A DNA stretch of 64,000 nucleotides from Streptomyces geranii (GTDB taxonomy: Bacteria; Actinomycetota; Actinomycetes; Streptomycetales; Streptomycetaceae): positions 124,001-188,000 of the forward strand of contig NZ_PJME01000011.1 of assembly GCF_002954775.1 (NCBI RefSeq), read 5' to 3'. Below the pieces are notes generated by a model, which saw only the letters and a program-made list of their open reading frames with translations, did no database searches and was not told the origin of the DNA. A program made the translations under genes and the position numbers. This document shows positions 45,853 to 53,199 of this stretch, piece after piece; position 1 is the first letter of the stretch, and the number at the start of each line of letters is the position of its first letter.

Positions 45853-47904
45853 ATGGCCCGTGACCGCAACAGCATGACCAGCCCCCTTTACGACGGCATG
45901 AGCGGCTACACCCTCGACACGCGCGGCGGTGGGGGCGGTGTCGGCGCCTACCTGCTCGACCGGGCTAAGCCCCACCTGCCCCCGTGGCTCGCCGTCGCCG
46001 GCGTCGGCATCACGGGGGCGCTGGGGAACTGGCGGTGGGGCGAGAGCGCCGCCGCCGGTGTGGGCCTCACCCTCGGCTCCGTCATCCTCACCGGCGCCAC
46101 CTGGTGGATGGGCAAGTCCACCACCCAGCAGCGCCGTTTGCACTCCGCTGTCACGGTGGCGGCGGGGTCCGCGTGGCTGACGGCCGCATGCCTCGCCGGC
46201 CCTACGGCGGGGCCGATCGATGACATGTATCTGATCGGCGGGCCCGTGCTGGCCCTGTCCTGGAACGTGCGCATGGTCCTGCGCCGCAACGACGACCCCG
46301 CCGGCGAAGGCTCCGACAAGGGCCTGCTGGCCAAGGTCGGCCTGGCCCGCGCGCAGATCGGTGCGGCGAAGGTGGAACCCAACCGGGTCACCGCGTCGGT
46401 CGCGTTGGAGGCGGGCGAGCAGACCAACGAGGACGTCACCAAGAGCCTGTCCCGCCTCGCGTCCGCCCTGGATCTGTCGACGTCGGCAGTGCGCTACCTG
46501 CCCGACCCTGGCTCGGCACGGCGCGGCGAACTGGTCATCGTCCCCGAAGACATGCTCTCCGAGGTGGTGGAGTGGGAGGGCCCCTCGAACCTCGGGGGTT
46601 CGATCGCGGAACCGCTGGTCATCGGACGCTACGACGACGGCGCCCCGCTCCTGCTCTGGCTCCCGGGCGACCCCGACGCCAAGCGGAACAGCACCCACGT
46701 CCTGATCGCAGGCGGGACCGGGTCCGGCAAGGGCGACACCGCCCTCAACGTCCAGACCGAGATCCTCTCCCGCCGCGATGTCGTGCTGTGGCTGTCCGAC
46801 CCGAAGTCCTTCCAGGACTTCCGCCCGCTGCTGCCCGGCATCGACTGGGCCGTAGAGGGCGGCACCGGTACCGAGATCATGGTGGAAGCCCTCAAGGCAG
46901 CCATCCCCGCCCGCACCGGATGGCTCGGTGCCCACCGCTACCGGCAGTGGACCCCGGAATGCGTGCAGGTACAGAGCGACCCCGCGCACTCCTGCCGGAA
47001 GGACGGCACGGCGTGCGGCTGCCCGGGGATGCCCTTCCTGGTCGCCTGGATGGAGGAGGCGGCCAACACGCTGCGCACGCTCGGGGACGACGTGTTCACC
47101 GGCATCGCGCAGGAGGCCCGCAGCGCGGGCATCTCGCTGGTGGTCTCGCTCCAACGGCCGTCGTACGACCAGATGTCGACCAGCACGCGCGCCTCGCTGC
47201 CGTCCGTGATCGCGCTCGGCTGCGACCCGCGCGACGAAGGGTTCAGCCTGCCGGACACGGTCATCGACGCCGGCGCGCACCCGGGAGCGTGGGGCAACCG
47301 GCGACCCGGTTACTGCTACGTCGTCTCGCCCGGGATCGACGAGTCGCGCTACCCCTCCCCGGGCCGCACCCGGGCGTTCGGGCACCGGGCGGTGCCGGTC
47401 ATGGAGCTGCTCGCCACGTGGGCGCAGCGCAACGGCGCCACCCCCGACCCGATCACCGACCGCGCCGCCGCCGCGGTGGCCGGCCGCGCCTACACCACCC
47501 GCAACGACACCGACGACCAGTCGACGGCGGGCGCCGCTGCCGACGAGGGGGACGACGACATGGAGTACGGGCTGTTGGTCGACCCGGAGGACGTCGACAT
47601 CGACCCCGACGCCGAACTCCCCGACCCCGAGGAGGGCGACGACACCCCGCTGTTCGGACAGGAGACGGGGCACAAGCCGTCCCCGGAGGAAGCCCGCCGG
47701 CTGTTCGCTCAGGCGCTGGAGGAGTTCGAGAACGAGGGCCGGATGGTGGTGGGTCCGAAGGACTTCACGGACTGGTGCGACCGGCACAGCCTGTCTCGTT
47801 CCTGGGTGTCCAAGCGGCTCAAGGATGCCGCCCTGGAAGGCCGGTTGGAGCAGACGAACGCCACCGGTCGGTGGCGGATCGTCCCCGCCCTCACACCCGC
47901 CTGA
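45853..47904 (+). CDS. FtsK/SpoIIIE-type conjugal DNA translocase (TraB/TraSA)
   Basis: This 683-aa protein has N-terminal hydrophobic segments (about residues 45-150), then a RecA-like motor with Walker A GGTGSGKG and Walker B FLVAWMEEA. An acidic linker (DPEDVDIDPDAELPDPEEGDD) leads to a C-terminal winged helix (FTDWCDRHSLSRSWVSKRLKDAALEGRLEQ). In Streptomyces such a single protein moves double-stranded plasmid DNA between hyphae, binding short repeats (clt) by its winged helix. A repeat array directly after this gene fits that site. A Cys-rich patch (CRKDGTACGCPG) sits in the motor region. Confidence 0.93.
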   Translation: MARDRNSMTSPLYDGMSGYTLDTRGGGGGVGAYLLDRAKPHLPPWLAVAGVGITGALGNWRWGESAAAGVGLTLGSVILTGATWWMGKSTTQQRRLHSAVTVAAGSAWLTAACLAGPTAGPIDDMYLIGGPVLALSWNVRMVLRRNDDPAGEGSDKGLLAKVGLARAQIGAAKVEPNRVTASVALEAGEQTNEDVTKSLSRLASALDLSTSAVRYLPDPGSARRGELVIVPEDMLSEVVEWEGPSNLGGSIAEPLVIGRYDDGAPLLLWLPGDPDAKRNSTHVLIAGGTGSGKGDTALNVQTEILSRRDVVLWLSDPKSFQDFRPLLPGIDWAVEGGTGTEIMVEALKAAIPARTGWLGAHRYRQWTPECVQVQSDPAHSCRKDGTACGCPGMPFLVAWMEEAANTLRTLGDDVFTGIAQEARSAGISLVVSLQRPSYDQMSTSTRASLPSVIALGCDPRDEGFSLPDTVIDAGAHPGAWGNRRPGYCYVVSPGIDESRYPSPGRTRAFGHRAVPVMELLATWAQRNGATPDPITDRAAAAVAGRAYTTRNDTDDQSTAGAAADEGDDDMEYGLLVDPEDVDIDPDAELPDPEEGDDTPLFGQETGHKPSPEEARRLFAQALEEFENEGRMVVGPKDFTDWCDRHSLSRSWVSKRLKDAALEGRLEQTNATGRWRIVPALTPA

Positions 47905-48033
47905 CACCCGTCACGGTGTGACGCCGCATCACACCCAAACCCCTAGGCACCCGCGCTGTGACGTGCCATCACACCCGCCGTCACAGGCCCCGTCACACCC
48001 GCGTCACACCCGGCCACGAGCCCGCGTCACACC
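47891..48033. repeat. TCACACC repeat array, candidate clt
   Basis: Six direct copies of TCACACC (47891, 47929, 47969, 47993, 48004, 48027) and one inverted copy (47915) occur in 143 nt at the 3' end of the translocase gene and just after it. Streptomyces clt loci consist of such short TraB recognition repeats. Confidence 0.65.
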
Positions 48034-48068
48034 TGACGCGCGCCCGCCCGTCTCCCGAGGGAGGACCC

Positions 48069-48380
48069 GTGCACCGCGACCCGCCGGGCATCATCGCCCC
48101 GCACATCCCCGCCGACGACTGGCGCCGCGCACAAGCCACCGGCGCCCCGGTCATCCTCATCGTCCAGACCACCACCGACCACACCGGCATCCCGTGGCGA
48201 CGCGTCCTGATCCCGTTCGCCGTCGCGGGCGCCGCCGCCCTCGGAACCTGGGGCCTGGTCGTCGCCCTCTGCGCCCTGTTCGACGCCGCCGCCCACGCCG
48301 TCACCATCATCGCCGGCGCCACCGGCCCGATCGGCATCGGCGGCATCACCCTCAAGCTCGCCCGCGGCAAGAGCACCTAG
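48069..48380 (+). CDS. Small membrane protein
   Basis: This 103-aa protein starts at a GTG with GAGGGAGGA upstream. It has two hydrophobic segments (VLIPFAVAGAAALGTWGLVVALCALF and the C-terminal AVTIIAGATGPIGIGGITLKL). Similar small membrane proteins are frequent after traB in these elements. Function unknown. Confidence 0.75.
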   Translation: MHRDPPGIIAPHIPADDWRRAQATGAPVILIVQTTTDHTGIPWRRVLIPFAVAGAAALGTWGLVVALCALFDAAAHAVTIIAGATGPIGIGGITLKLARGKST

Positions 48381-48387
48381 CTACGCC

Positions 48388-48429
48388 AAGGGCGGCCCCC
48401 TCTCTCGCCAAAGAAACCGGGCCGCCCTT
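48388..48429 (+). terminator. Terminator after the transfer genes
   Basis: An 11-bp perfect stem (48388-48398 with 48419-48429) with a 20-nt loop starts 7 nt after the stop of the small membrane protein and separates transfer from replication genes. Confidence 0.75.
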
Positions 48430-48467
48430 GTCCACCTGCCCTCAACAGACCTGTGGAGGTCTCCAGC

Positions 48468-49328
48468 ATGACCCAACCGACCTACATTCGGCGAGCACCC
48501 GCCCACCTGCGCACCGCGCTGGGGTTGGCCGCGGCCGGTGTGCCACCTCTGCCGCTGCGGGTGGGGAAGGTGCCGTTCGGGAACTGCCGTACCTGCGCGA
48601 AGAACGCGTGCGGCGGACGACCGAACATGAAAGCCCCCGGCCCTTGCACTTGCCCGGCGCCCTGCCACGCGTGGGCCGCCGCGACCACCGACCCCGACGT
48701 CATCAACTCGCCTACGTGGGCTCGGGCGTGGCGCGACGCGGCGGCAGTGGCTTACCACCCCGGTGGTGCCGGTCTCACCGTCGTCGACTTCGACAACGCG
48801 GACGCCATCGCATGGGCCCGTGACACTCTGCCCGTCACCCGAACGGTGCCCACGACGCGCGGTGAGCACTGGCTCTACCAGGGCGCCATGCAGTCCGCCA
48901 ACGCCGTACGGCCCGGCGTGGACATCAAGTCCACGATGGCCTACGCCCGTTGGCTTGGCCCCGGCACCGGCACCATGACGGCACTGCCGGACGTCGTCCG
49001 CGCGCTGGCCGTGAAGGAACCTACCGCGGTACGGCCGGCGACCGTCACGGTGCTCGCACGGGCCGCGGGTGGGGAGTGCCGGCACCGCACGCCGGCATAC
49101 CTGGATCGCGGCATCGCCATGGCAGAGCAGCGCATCACCTCGGCTTCCAGCGCGGTGCATGCCACCGTCTACCGGACGTTCCTCGCCGTGCTGTCCACGC
49201 ACGGGCGGTGCGGCTGCCTCACCGACACGCACGTCGCCCGGCTGTTCACCGCCGCGCAGGCCAAGGGCGAAACCCCCCGGCACTGCACGGACGCGTGGAC
49301 CAACGCCCTCACCACGTTGGGACTGTGA
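48468..49328 (+). CDS. Bifunctional primase/polymerase (Prim-Pol)
   Basis: This 286-aa protein has GGAGG 9 nt before the ATG. It has the Prim-Pol pattern: a helical start with GVPPLPLRVGKVPF, a Cys-rich insertion (NCRTCAKNACGG, CTCPAPC), the metal motif VVDFDN, and GEHWLYQG and GVDIKST segments. Such proteins initiate replication of one class of actinomycete elements together with a helicase. The next gene, 2 bp away, encodes the likely helicase partner. Confidence 0.88.
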   Translation: MTQPTYIRRAPAHLRTALGLAAAGVPPLPLRVGKVPFGNCRTCAKNACGGRPNMKAPGPCTCPAPCHAWAAATTDPDVINSPTWARAWRDAAAVAYHPGGAGLTVVDFDNADAIAWARDTLPVTRTVPTTRGEHWLYQGAMQSANAVRPGVDIKSTMAYARWLGPGTGTMTALPDVVRALAVKEPTAVRPATVTVLARAAGGECRHRTPAYLDRGIAMAEQRITSASSAVHATVYRTFLAVLSTHGRCGCLTDTHVARLFTAAQAKGETPRHCTDAWTNALTTLGL

Positions 49329-49330
49329 CC

Positions 49331-50806
49331 ATGGCCGACGACGAGAAGAACCCCGCCCGCCAGATCATCACCGACTACGCGCAAGCCCACTTCCGGTACT
49401 TCCGCACCCCGGACGGGACCGTCTACGCGCAGAAGAACGGCCAACCCGTCGCCCGCCCGATCCGCTCCCAGGGCACCACCGGCAGCCACCGGCAGGAACT
49501 CATGGTCGGCCTCTACCGCGACGGACGCGGCGCGTTCAACGGCAGTGCGCTGAAAGAGGCGTTGGACCTGATCGAAGCACTCGCGCTGACCGAGGAAGTG
49601 CAGCCCGTGCACATCCGCGTCGCCCCCGGATTCGATGGGGCAACCTGGCTGGACCTGGGACGGGATGATGGTCAGTCCGTGCGGATCCACCCCACCGGGT
49701 GGGACATCCTCACGCCCGACCCGCGCGAGGTGTGCTGGCGTCGTACGCAGCTCACCGGGGAACTGCCGCTGCCCGTCAAGGACACGAACGGCAAGGGCAT
49801 CGATCTGCTGATGCGGCTGTGTAACTTCGCCGGCGCGGAGAACGAGTGCCTGGCCATCGCGTGGCTGATCGGCTGTCTCGGTCCGTCCGTCCCGGTGCCC
49901 GCGCCGTTCCTCACTGGGCCGCAGGGCGCGGGGAAGTCGACCGGCGGGCGGATGCTGGTGCGGATCATCGAGGGGATGAGCGGGGACCTGCGTCGGGCTC
50001 CGAAGGATGAGGAGAACCTGATCGCGGCGGTGGCGGCGGGATGGGTCACCGCACTGGACAACCTCTCGCACATGTCGCCGGACCTGTCGGACGCGATGTG
50101 CTGCATCGTCACCGGAGCCGAGAGCGTCAAGCGCGCCCTGTTCACCGACGGGGACGTCTTCCGCGTCGGCTACCGCCGCCCCCTGCTGCTGACCGGCATC
50201 GATGTGGGGGTCATCCGCCCTGACCTCGCCGAACGGCTGCTCCCGCTCCGTTTGGAGCGGCCCGGTGTGCGGCGGACCGAGGCCGAACTGTGGGCGGAAT
50301 ACGAGGAGGTGCTGCCCGTCGTGCTCGGGTCCCTGCTCGACCTCACCGTCAGAGTGCGCGCGGCGCAGGCGGAGACTCCCACGGACCTGCGCATGGCGGA
50401 CTTCGCGCACCTGTGCGCGCAGTTGGATGCGGCGACGGGTCTCGGGGCGCTGGCCGCGTACCGGGCCCGGCTGGACGATCTGAACGACGACGTGATCGAG
50501 GGTGACCTGTTGGCACAGACCGTCCTGCGGCATGCCGACACCATCGAGCTGGGCGGGGCGGAGCGGATGACGTCCACGGAGTGGCTGGCCTGCCTCAGTC
50601 GCCTCTACAGCGGCGATGACTGCCGTGCGCTGCCCAAGGGGTGGCCGACGACCGGCAAGGTGCTCTCCGACCGTCTCAAGCGTCTCCAGCCGACGCTTGC
50701 CGCGCGGGGTGTGCTCATCGACTCCGGCCGCACCAGCCAGGGCCGGTACCTGGAAATGACCCGCCCCGCCCCCACGCCCCCATTCGACCAACCCCGGATG
50801 CACTGA
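49331..50806 (+). CDS. Replication ATPase/helicase-like protein
   Basis: This 491-aa protein has a Walker A motif GPQGAGKS near the middle, a WVTALDNL Walker B-like strand and a TGAESVKRALFTDGD segment. It resembles the ATP-binding proteins that follow Prim-Pol in Streptomyces AICEs. It is expected to unwind the origin or act as replicative helicase for the excised circle. It starts 2 bp after the Prim-Pol gene stop, and a strong terminator follows it. Confidence 0.85.
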   Translation: MADDEKNPARQIITDYAQAHFRYFRTPDGTVYAQKNGQPVARPIRSQGTTGSHRQELMVGLYRDGRGAFNGSALKEALDLIEALALTEEVQPVHIRVAPGFDGATWLDLGRDDGQSVRIHPTGWDILTPDPREVCWRRTQLTGELPLPVKDTNGKGIDLLMRLCNFAGAENECLAIAWLIGCLGPSVPVPAPFLTGPQGAGKSTGGRMLVRIIEGMSGDLRRAPKDEENLIAAVAAGWVTALDNLSHMSPDLSDAMCCIVTGAESVKRALFTDGDVFRVGYRRPLLLTGIDVGVIRPDLAERLLPLRLERPGVRRTEAELWAEYEEVLPVVLGSLLDLTVRVRAAQAETPTDLRMADFAHLCAQLDAATGLGALAAYRARLDDLNDDVIEGDLLAQTVLRHADTIELGGAERMTSTEWLACLSRLYSGDDCRALPKGWPTTGKVLSDRLKRLQPTLAARGVLIDSGRTSQGRYLEMTRPAPTPPFDQPRMH

Positions 50807-50833
50807 GCACGCCCCCCACCCTCACGCGGACAA

Positions 50834-50877
50834 GCAAGAAGAGCACCCGGCGGCCCGGCGAGGCGTGCTCTTCTTGC
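50834..50877 (+). terminator. Terminator after the replication genes
   Basis: A 13-bp perfect stem (50834-50846 with 50865-50877) with an 18-nt GC-rich loop starts 28 nt after the stop codon. Confidence 0.85.
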
Positions 50878-50993
50878 TGTTCGGGGCGCAGCCCCGCCCC
50901 AAGGACGTGCCGCGAAGCGGCTCCTTCTTCACGTTCTGAGCAGCACCGCACCACACCAGAACACCCTCTCTTTTGTCCTAAGAGGGAAGACGC

Positions 50994-51210
50994 TGCGTCA
51001 TCTGCGTCAGGCGAACCGGAAAACGGCACCTGACCTGCGCATACAGGCATGACGCAGACCGCCGTGCCTGCGTCATCCTGCGTCATCCGCGTCATGGGCC
51101 ACGTCACGGATGACGCTGCCCATGACGCATCCATGACGCAGACCTCACCCCTAGCGTCACCTAAAACCGCAGGTCAGACGCCTAAATGACGCTCACGACG
51201 CAATGACGCA
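50994..51210. repeat. TGACGCA iteron-like array, candidate replication origin
   Basis: The heptamer TGACGCA occurs exactly four times forward (51050, 51123, 51134, 51204) and four times inverted (50994, 51003, 51069, 51079). TGACGCT variants lie at 51111 and 51187. No gene is present in 50807-51267. The site is between the replication genes and xis/int, a usual place for the origin of such elements; it may also bind the excisionase. Confidence 0.7.
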
Positions 51211-51267
51211 GAAATCCACACCTCGGACAGACACGGACTCCCGAAGCAGGCCCCCCGGAGGTTCCTC

Positions 51268-51486
51268 GTGCCCCCCGTCGCCCAGATAAGCACCGCGCTC
51301 CCGCCCGCCGATCAACTGCTCTACACCCCTGAAGCCGCCGCCAAGGTGCTCTCGTACGGCCGCTCCACCATCTACGAGCTGATGGCCGAGGGACTCCTGA
51401 AGTACGTCAAGCGTGGCCGCTCCCGCCGCATCCGCCGGAGCGACCTTGAGGCCTACGTGAACGGCCTCGATCCGACAACCCACTGA
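51268..51486 (+). CDS. xis: Excisionase (MerR/BldC-type helix-turn-helix)
   Basis: This 72-aa protein starts at a GTG with GGAGG upstream. It contains a winged helix-turn-helix of the excisionase type: LLYTPEAAAKVLSYGRSTIYELMAEGLLKYVKRGRSRRI. It should bind near the att site and direct the integrase toward excision. The integrase gene starts 72 bp downstream after a hairpin. Confidence 0.9.
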   Translation: MPPVAQISTALPPADQLLYTPEAAAKVLSYGRSTIYELMAEGLLKYVKRGRSRRIRRSDLEAYVNGLDPTTH

Positions 51487-51511
51487 CCCAACCGACCAAC
51501 GCTCGAACGAG

Positions 51512-51539
51512 GCGGCCCCGGACACCGGTCCGGGGCCGC
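51512..51539 (+). terminator. Hairpin between xis and int
   Basis: A 12-bp perfect stem (51512-51523 with 51528-51539) with an ACCG loop and TTCTC after it lies 19 bp before the integrase ATG. It may limit integrase expression from the xis promoter. Confidence 0.75.
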
Positions 51540-51558
51540 TTCTCGCATGGAGGAATGA

Positions 51559-52950
51559 ATGAGCCCCCGCCCCAAGAAGCTGAACATGGAATCGTCCGTC
51601 TATGAGGGCAGCGACGGTTGGTGGCACGGCCGCGTCACCATGGGCATCAAAGACGATGGCAGCTACGACCGCCGCCACCGCAGGGCCAGGACCGAGCCTG
51701 AAGTACGCCGCAAGGTACGCGAGTTGGAGAACCTGCGGGACAAGGGACGCGCCCCCAAAGCGGGCCGCAAGCCAACCGTAGAGCAGTGGATGACCACGTA
51801 CCTCACGGACATCGCGAGCCTGAAGCTCAAGCCGCGCTCGCTGGATGACTACTGGTCGAAGACCCGAAACGACATCGTCCCCGGCGTCGGCAAGCACCGC
51901 CTCGACAAGCTGGCCCCGGAGCACCTGGAACGCATGTACCGAGTGATGCTCGACAACGGCCACGCGCCCTCCCACGTGGTCAAGGTCCACCGCATCCTCT
52001 CCCGCGCCCTGAAAATCGCGCACCGCCGCCGGATCATCGGCGAGAACGTGGCCACCCTCGTAGACCCGCCCACCGTCGACGAGACCGAGGCGAACCCCTT
52101 CACGACCGAGCAGGCAAAAGCGTTCCTGAAAGCCGCCGCCAAGCGCCCCACCTTCATGCGGTGGTGCGTGGGCGTCGGGATGGGCTTCCGGCAAGGGGAA
52201 ACCCTGGGACTCCGGTGGGCCTATGTCGACTTCGACGCAGAGCTGTTCAACCCCCAGTGGCAGCTTCAGCGCCTCACCTGGCGCCACGGATGCGCCGACG
52301 CCCGCGCGTGCGGCGAACGCCTCCACCGATTCGAGCCGTGCCCGCCGGACTGCCGGACGCACAAGAACTACAAGCGCGGTTGCCCCAAGCCGTGCCCGAA
52401 GGATTGCCGACGGCACGCCACCGCATGTCCCGAGCGCAAGGGCGGCGGTCTGGTCTTCACCCGCCCGAAGACCAAAAAGAGCACGAACCCCGTACCGATC
52501 CCGCCGCCATTCATCCCCTACCTGCACGCGCACAAGCAGCAGCAGGACGAAATGCGGACCGCCGCCGGCGACGAGTGGCAGGAGTTCGGCGCGCTCTTCA
52601 CGCGGCCGGACGGCCGTCCTCTCGACCCCCGGGCCGACTGGGAGGAGTTCAAGGAACTACTGGAGGAGGCAGGCATCACCGACCGTCGCCTGTACGACGG
52701 GAGCCGCCACACCGCCGGCACGATCCTGAACGAACTCGGGGTGGACATGCCAACGATCATGGAGATTCTCCGGCACACCCAGATCAGCCAGACCAAGCGG
52801 TACGTGAAGGGCCGATCCCACCTCTCCAAGGACGCGATGCGCCGCATGGGAGATCACTTCATGCCGCAGCCTGAACCCTCAATTGAGACCACAATTGAGA
52901 CCACGGACAGCAAGGCGGCTCGCGCCATGCGCCGCCGCCGGGTCCGGTAA
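51559..52950 (+). CDS. int: Tyrosine-recombinase integrase
   Basis: This 463-aa protein has an arm-type DNA-binding N-terminus, a SAM-like core domain (PTVEQWMTTYLTDIASLKL) and a catalytic domain. The catalytic domain has Arg in GMGFRQGETLGLRW, SRHTAGTILNELG, and the Tyr nucleophile in HTQISQTKRYVKG. Box II reads YDGSRH where most relatives have HDLRH, so the first His is Tyr. The catalytic domain is interrupted by a Cys-rich insertion of about 60 residues with about ten cysteines, probably zinc-binding, seen in other Streptomyces element integrases. The gene ends 47 bp before attR, as expected for integration into tRNA-Thr. Confidence 0.93.
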   Translation: MSPRPKKLNMESSVYEGSDGWWHGRVTMGIKDDGSYDRRHRRARTEPEVRRKVRELENLRDKGRAPKAGRKPTVEQWMTTYLTDIASLKLKPRSLDDYWSKTRNDIVPGVGKHRLDKLAPEHLERMYRVMLDNGHAPSHVVKVHRILSRALKIAHRRRIIGENVATLVDPPTVDETEANPFTTEQAKAFLKAAAKRPTFMRWCVGVGMGFRQGETLGLRWAYVDFDAELFNPQWQLQRLTWRHGCADARACGERLHRFEPCPPDCRTHKNYKRGCPKPCPKDCRRHATACPERKGGGLVFTRPKTKKSTNPVPIPPPFIPYLHAHKQQQDEMRTAAGDEWQEFGALFTRPDGRPLDPRADWEEFKELLEEAGITDRRLYDGSRHTAGTILNELGVDMPTIMEILRHTQISQTKRYVKGRSHLSKDAMRRMGDHFMPQPEPSIETTIETTDSKAARAMRRRRVR

Positions 52951-52956
52951 AAGCAA

Positions 52957-52991
52957 AAGCCCCAGGTCACGGCGAGTGAGTCCTGAGGCTT
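52957..52991. terminator. Element-borne terminator for int and tRNA-Thr
   Basis: A 10-bp stem with one G-U pair (52957-52966 with 52982-52991) lies between int and the tRNA. On the minus strand it is followed by TTTTGCTTTT, so it is a proper terminator for the tRNA transcript, replacing the one displaced to 38578-38608. Confidence 0.7.
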
Positions 52992-52996
52992 CCACA

Positions 52997-53040
52997 GAGC
53001 CGCCTTCGGGATTCGAACCCGAGACCTACGCATTACGAGT
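52997..53040. other. attR (44-bp att copy)
   Basis: Identical to 38635-38678. It covers the 3' part of the tRNA-Thr gene, from the anticodon loop to one base beyond the discriminator. Confidence 0.92.
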
Positions 53041-53071
53041 GCGTTGCTCTGGCCATCTGAGCTAAGGCGGC
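52998..53071 (-). tRNA. tRNA-Thr (anticodon CGT)
   Basis: A 74-nt cloverleaf lies on the minus strand. It has a 7-bp acceptor stem GCCGCCT/AGGCGGC, a D arm with TTAGCTCAGA, an anticodon stem ACGCA/TGCGT with loop CTCGTAA (anticodon CGT, codon ACG), and a T arm with GGTTCGAATCC. CCA is not encoded. The 3' 43 nt are supplied by the inserted element and keep the gene intact. Confidence 0.95.
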
Positions 53072-53199
53072 GCGCTGTCCACACCATGGTGCGATCAGCA
53101 ACGTCGGTAAGTCTACACAGTTTCCGGGGGTGCTCCGCACACCCCCCTGAGGCCCCCGAAGAGGCCTCAGCACCCGCCTTCGCCACCCCCGCTACGACC

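Larger units (their letters stand above)
38635..53040. mobile_element. Actinomycete integrative and conjugative element (AICE) in tRNA-Thr
   Basis: A 14.4-kb element lies between identical 44-bp direct repeats, 38635-38678 and 52997-53040. The right copy is the 3' part of an intact tRNA-Thr(CGT) gene; the left copy is only that 3' part. Inside, in order, are a lower-GC cargo gene with a HEPN motif, two GntR/UTRA regulators and a structured leader. Then come DUF6284 and DUF6303 proteins, SpdB-like protein, zinc-binding protein, two further transfer proteins, FtsK/TraB translocase, small membrane protein, Prim-Pol, helicase-like protein, iteron region, excisionase and integrase. This is a complete module set for excision, replication as a circle and double-stranded DNA transfer, so the element may be functional. 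Confidence 0.93.
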
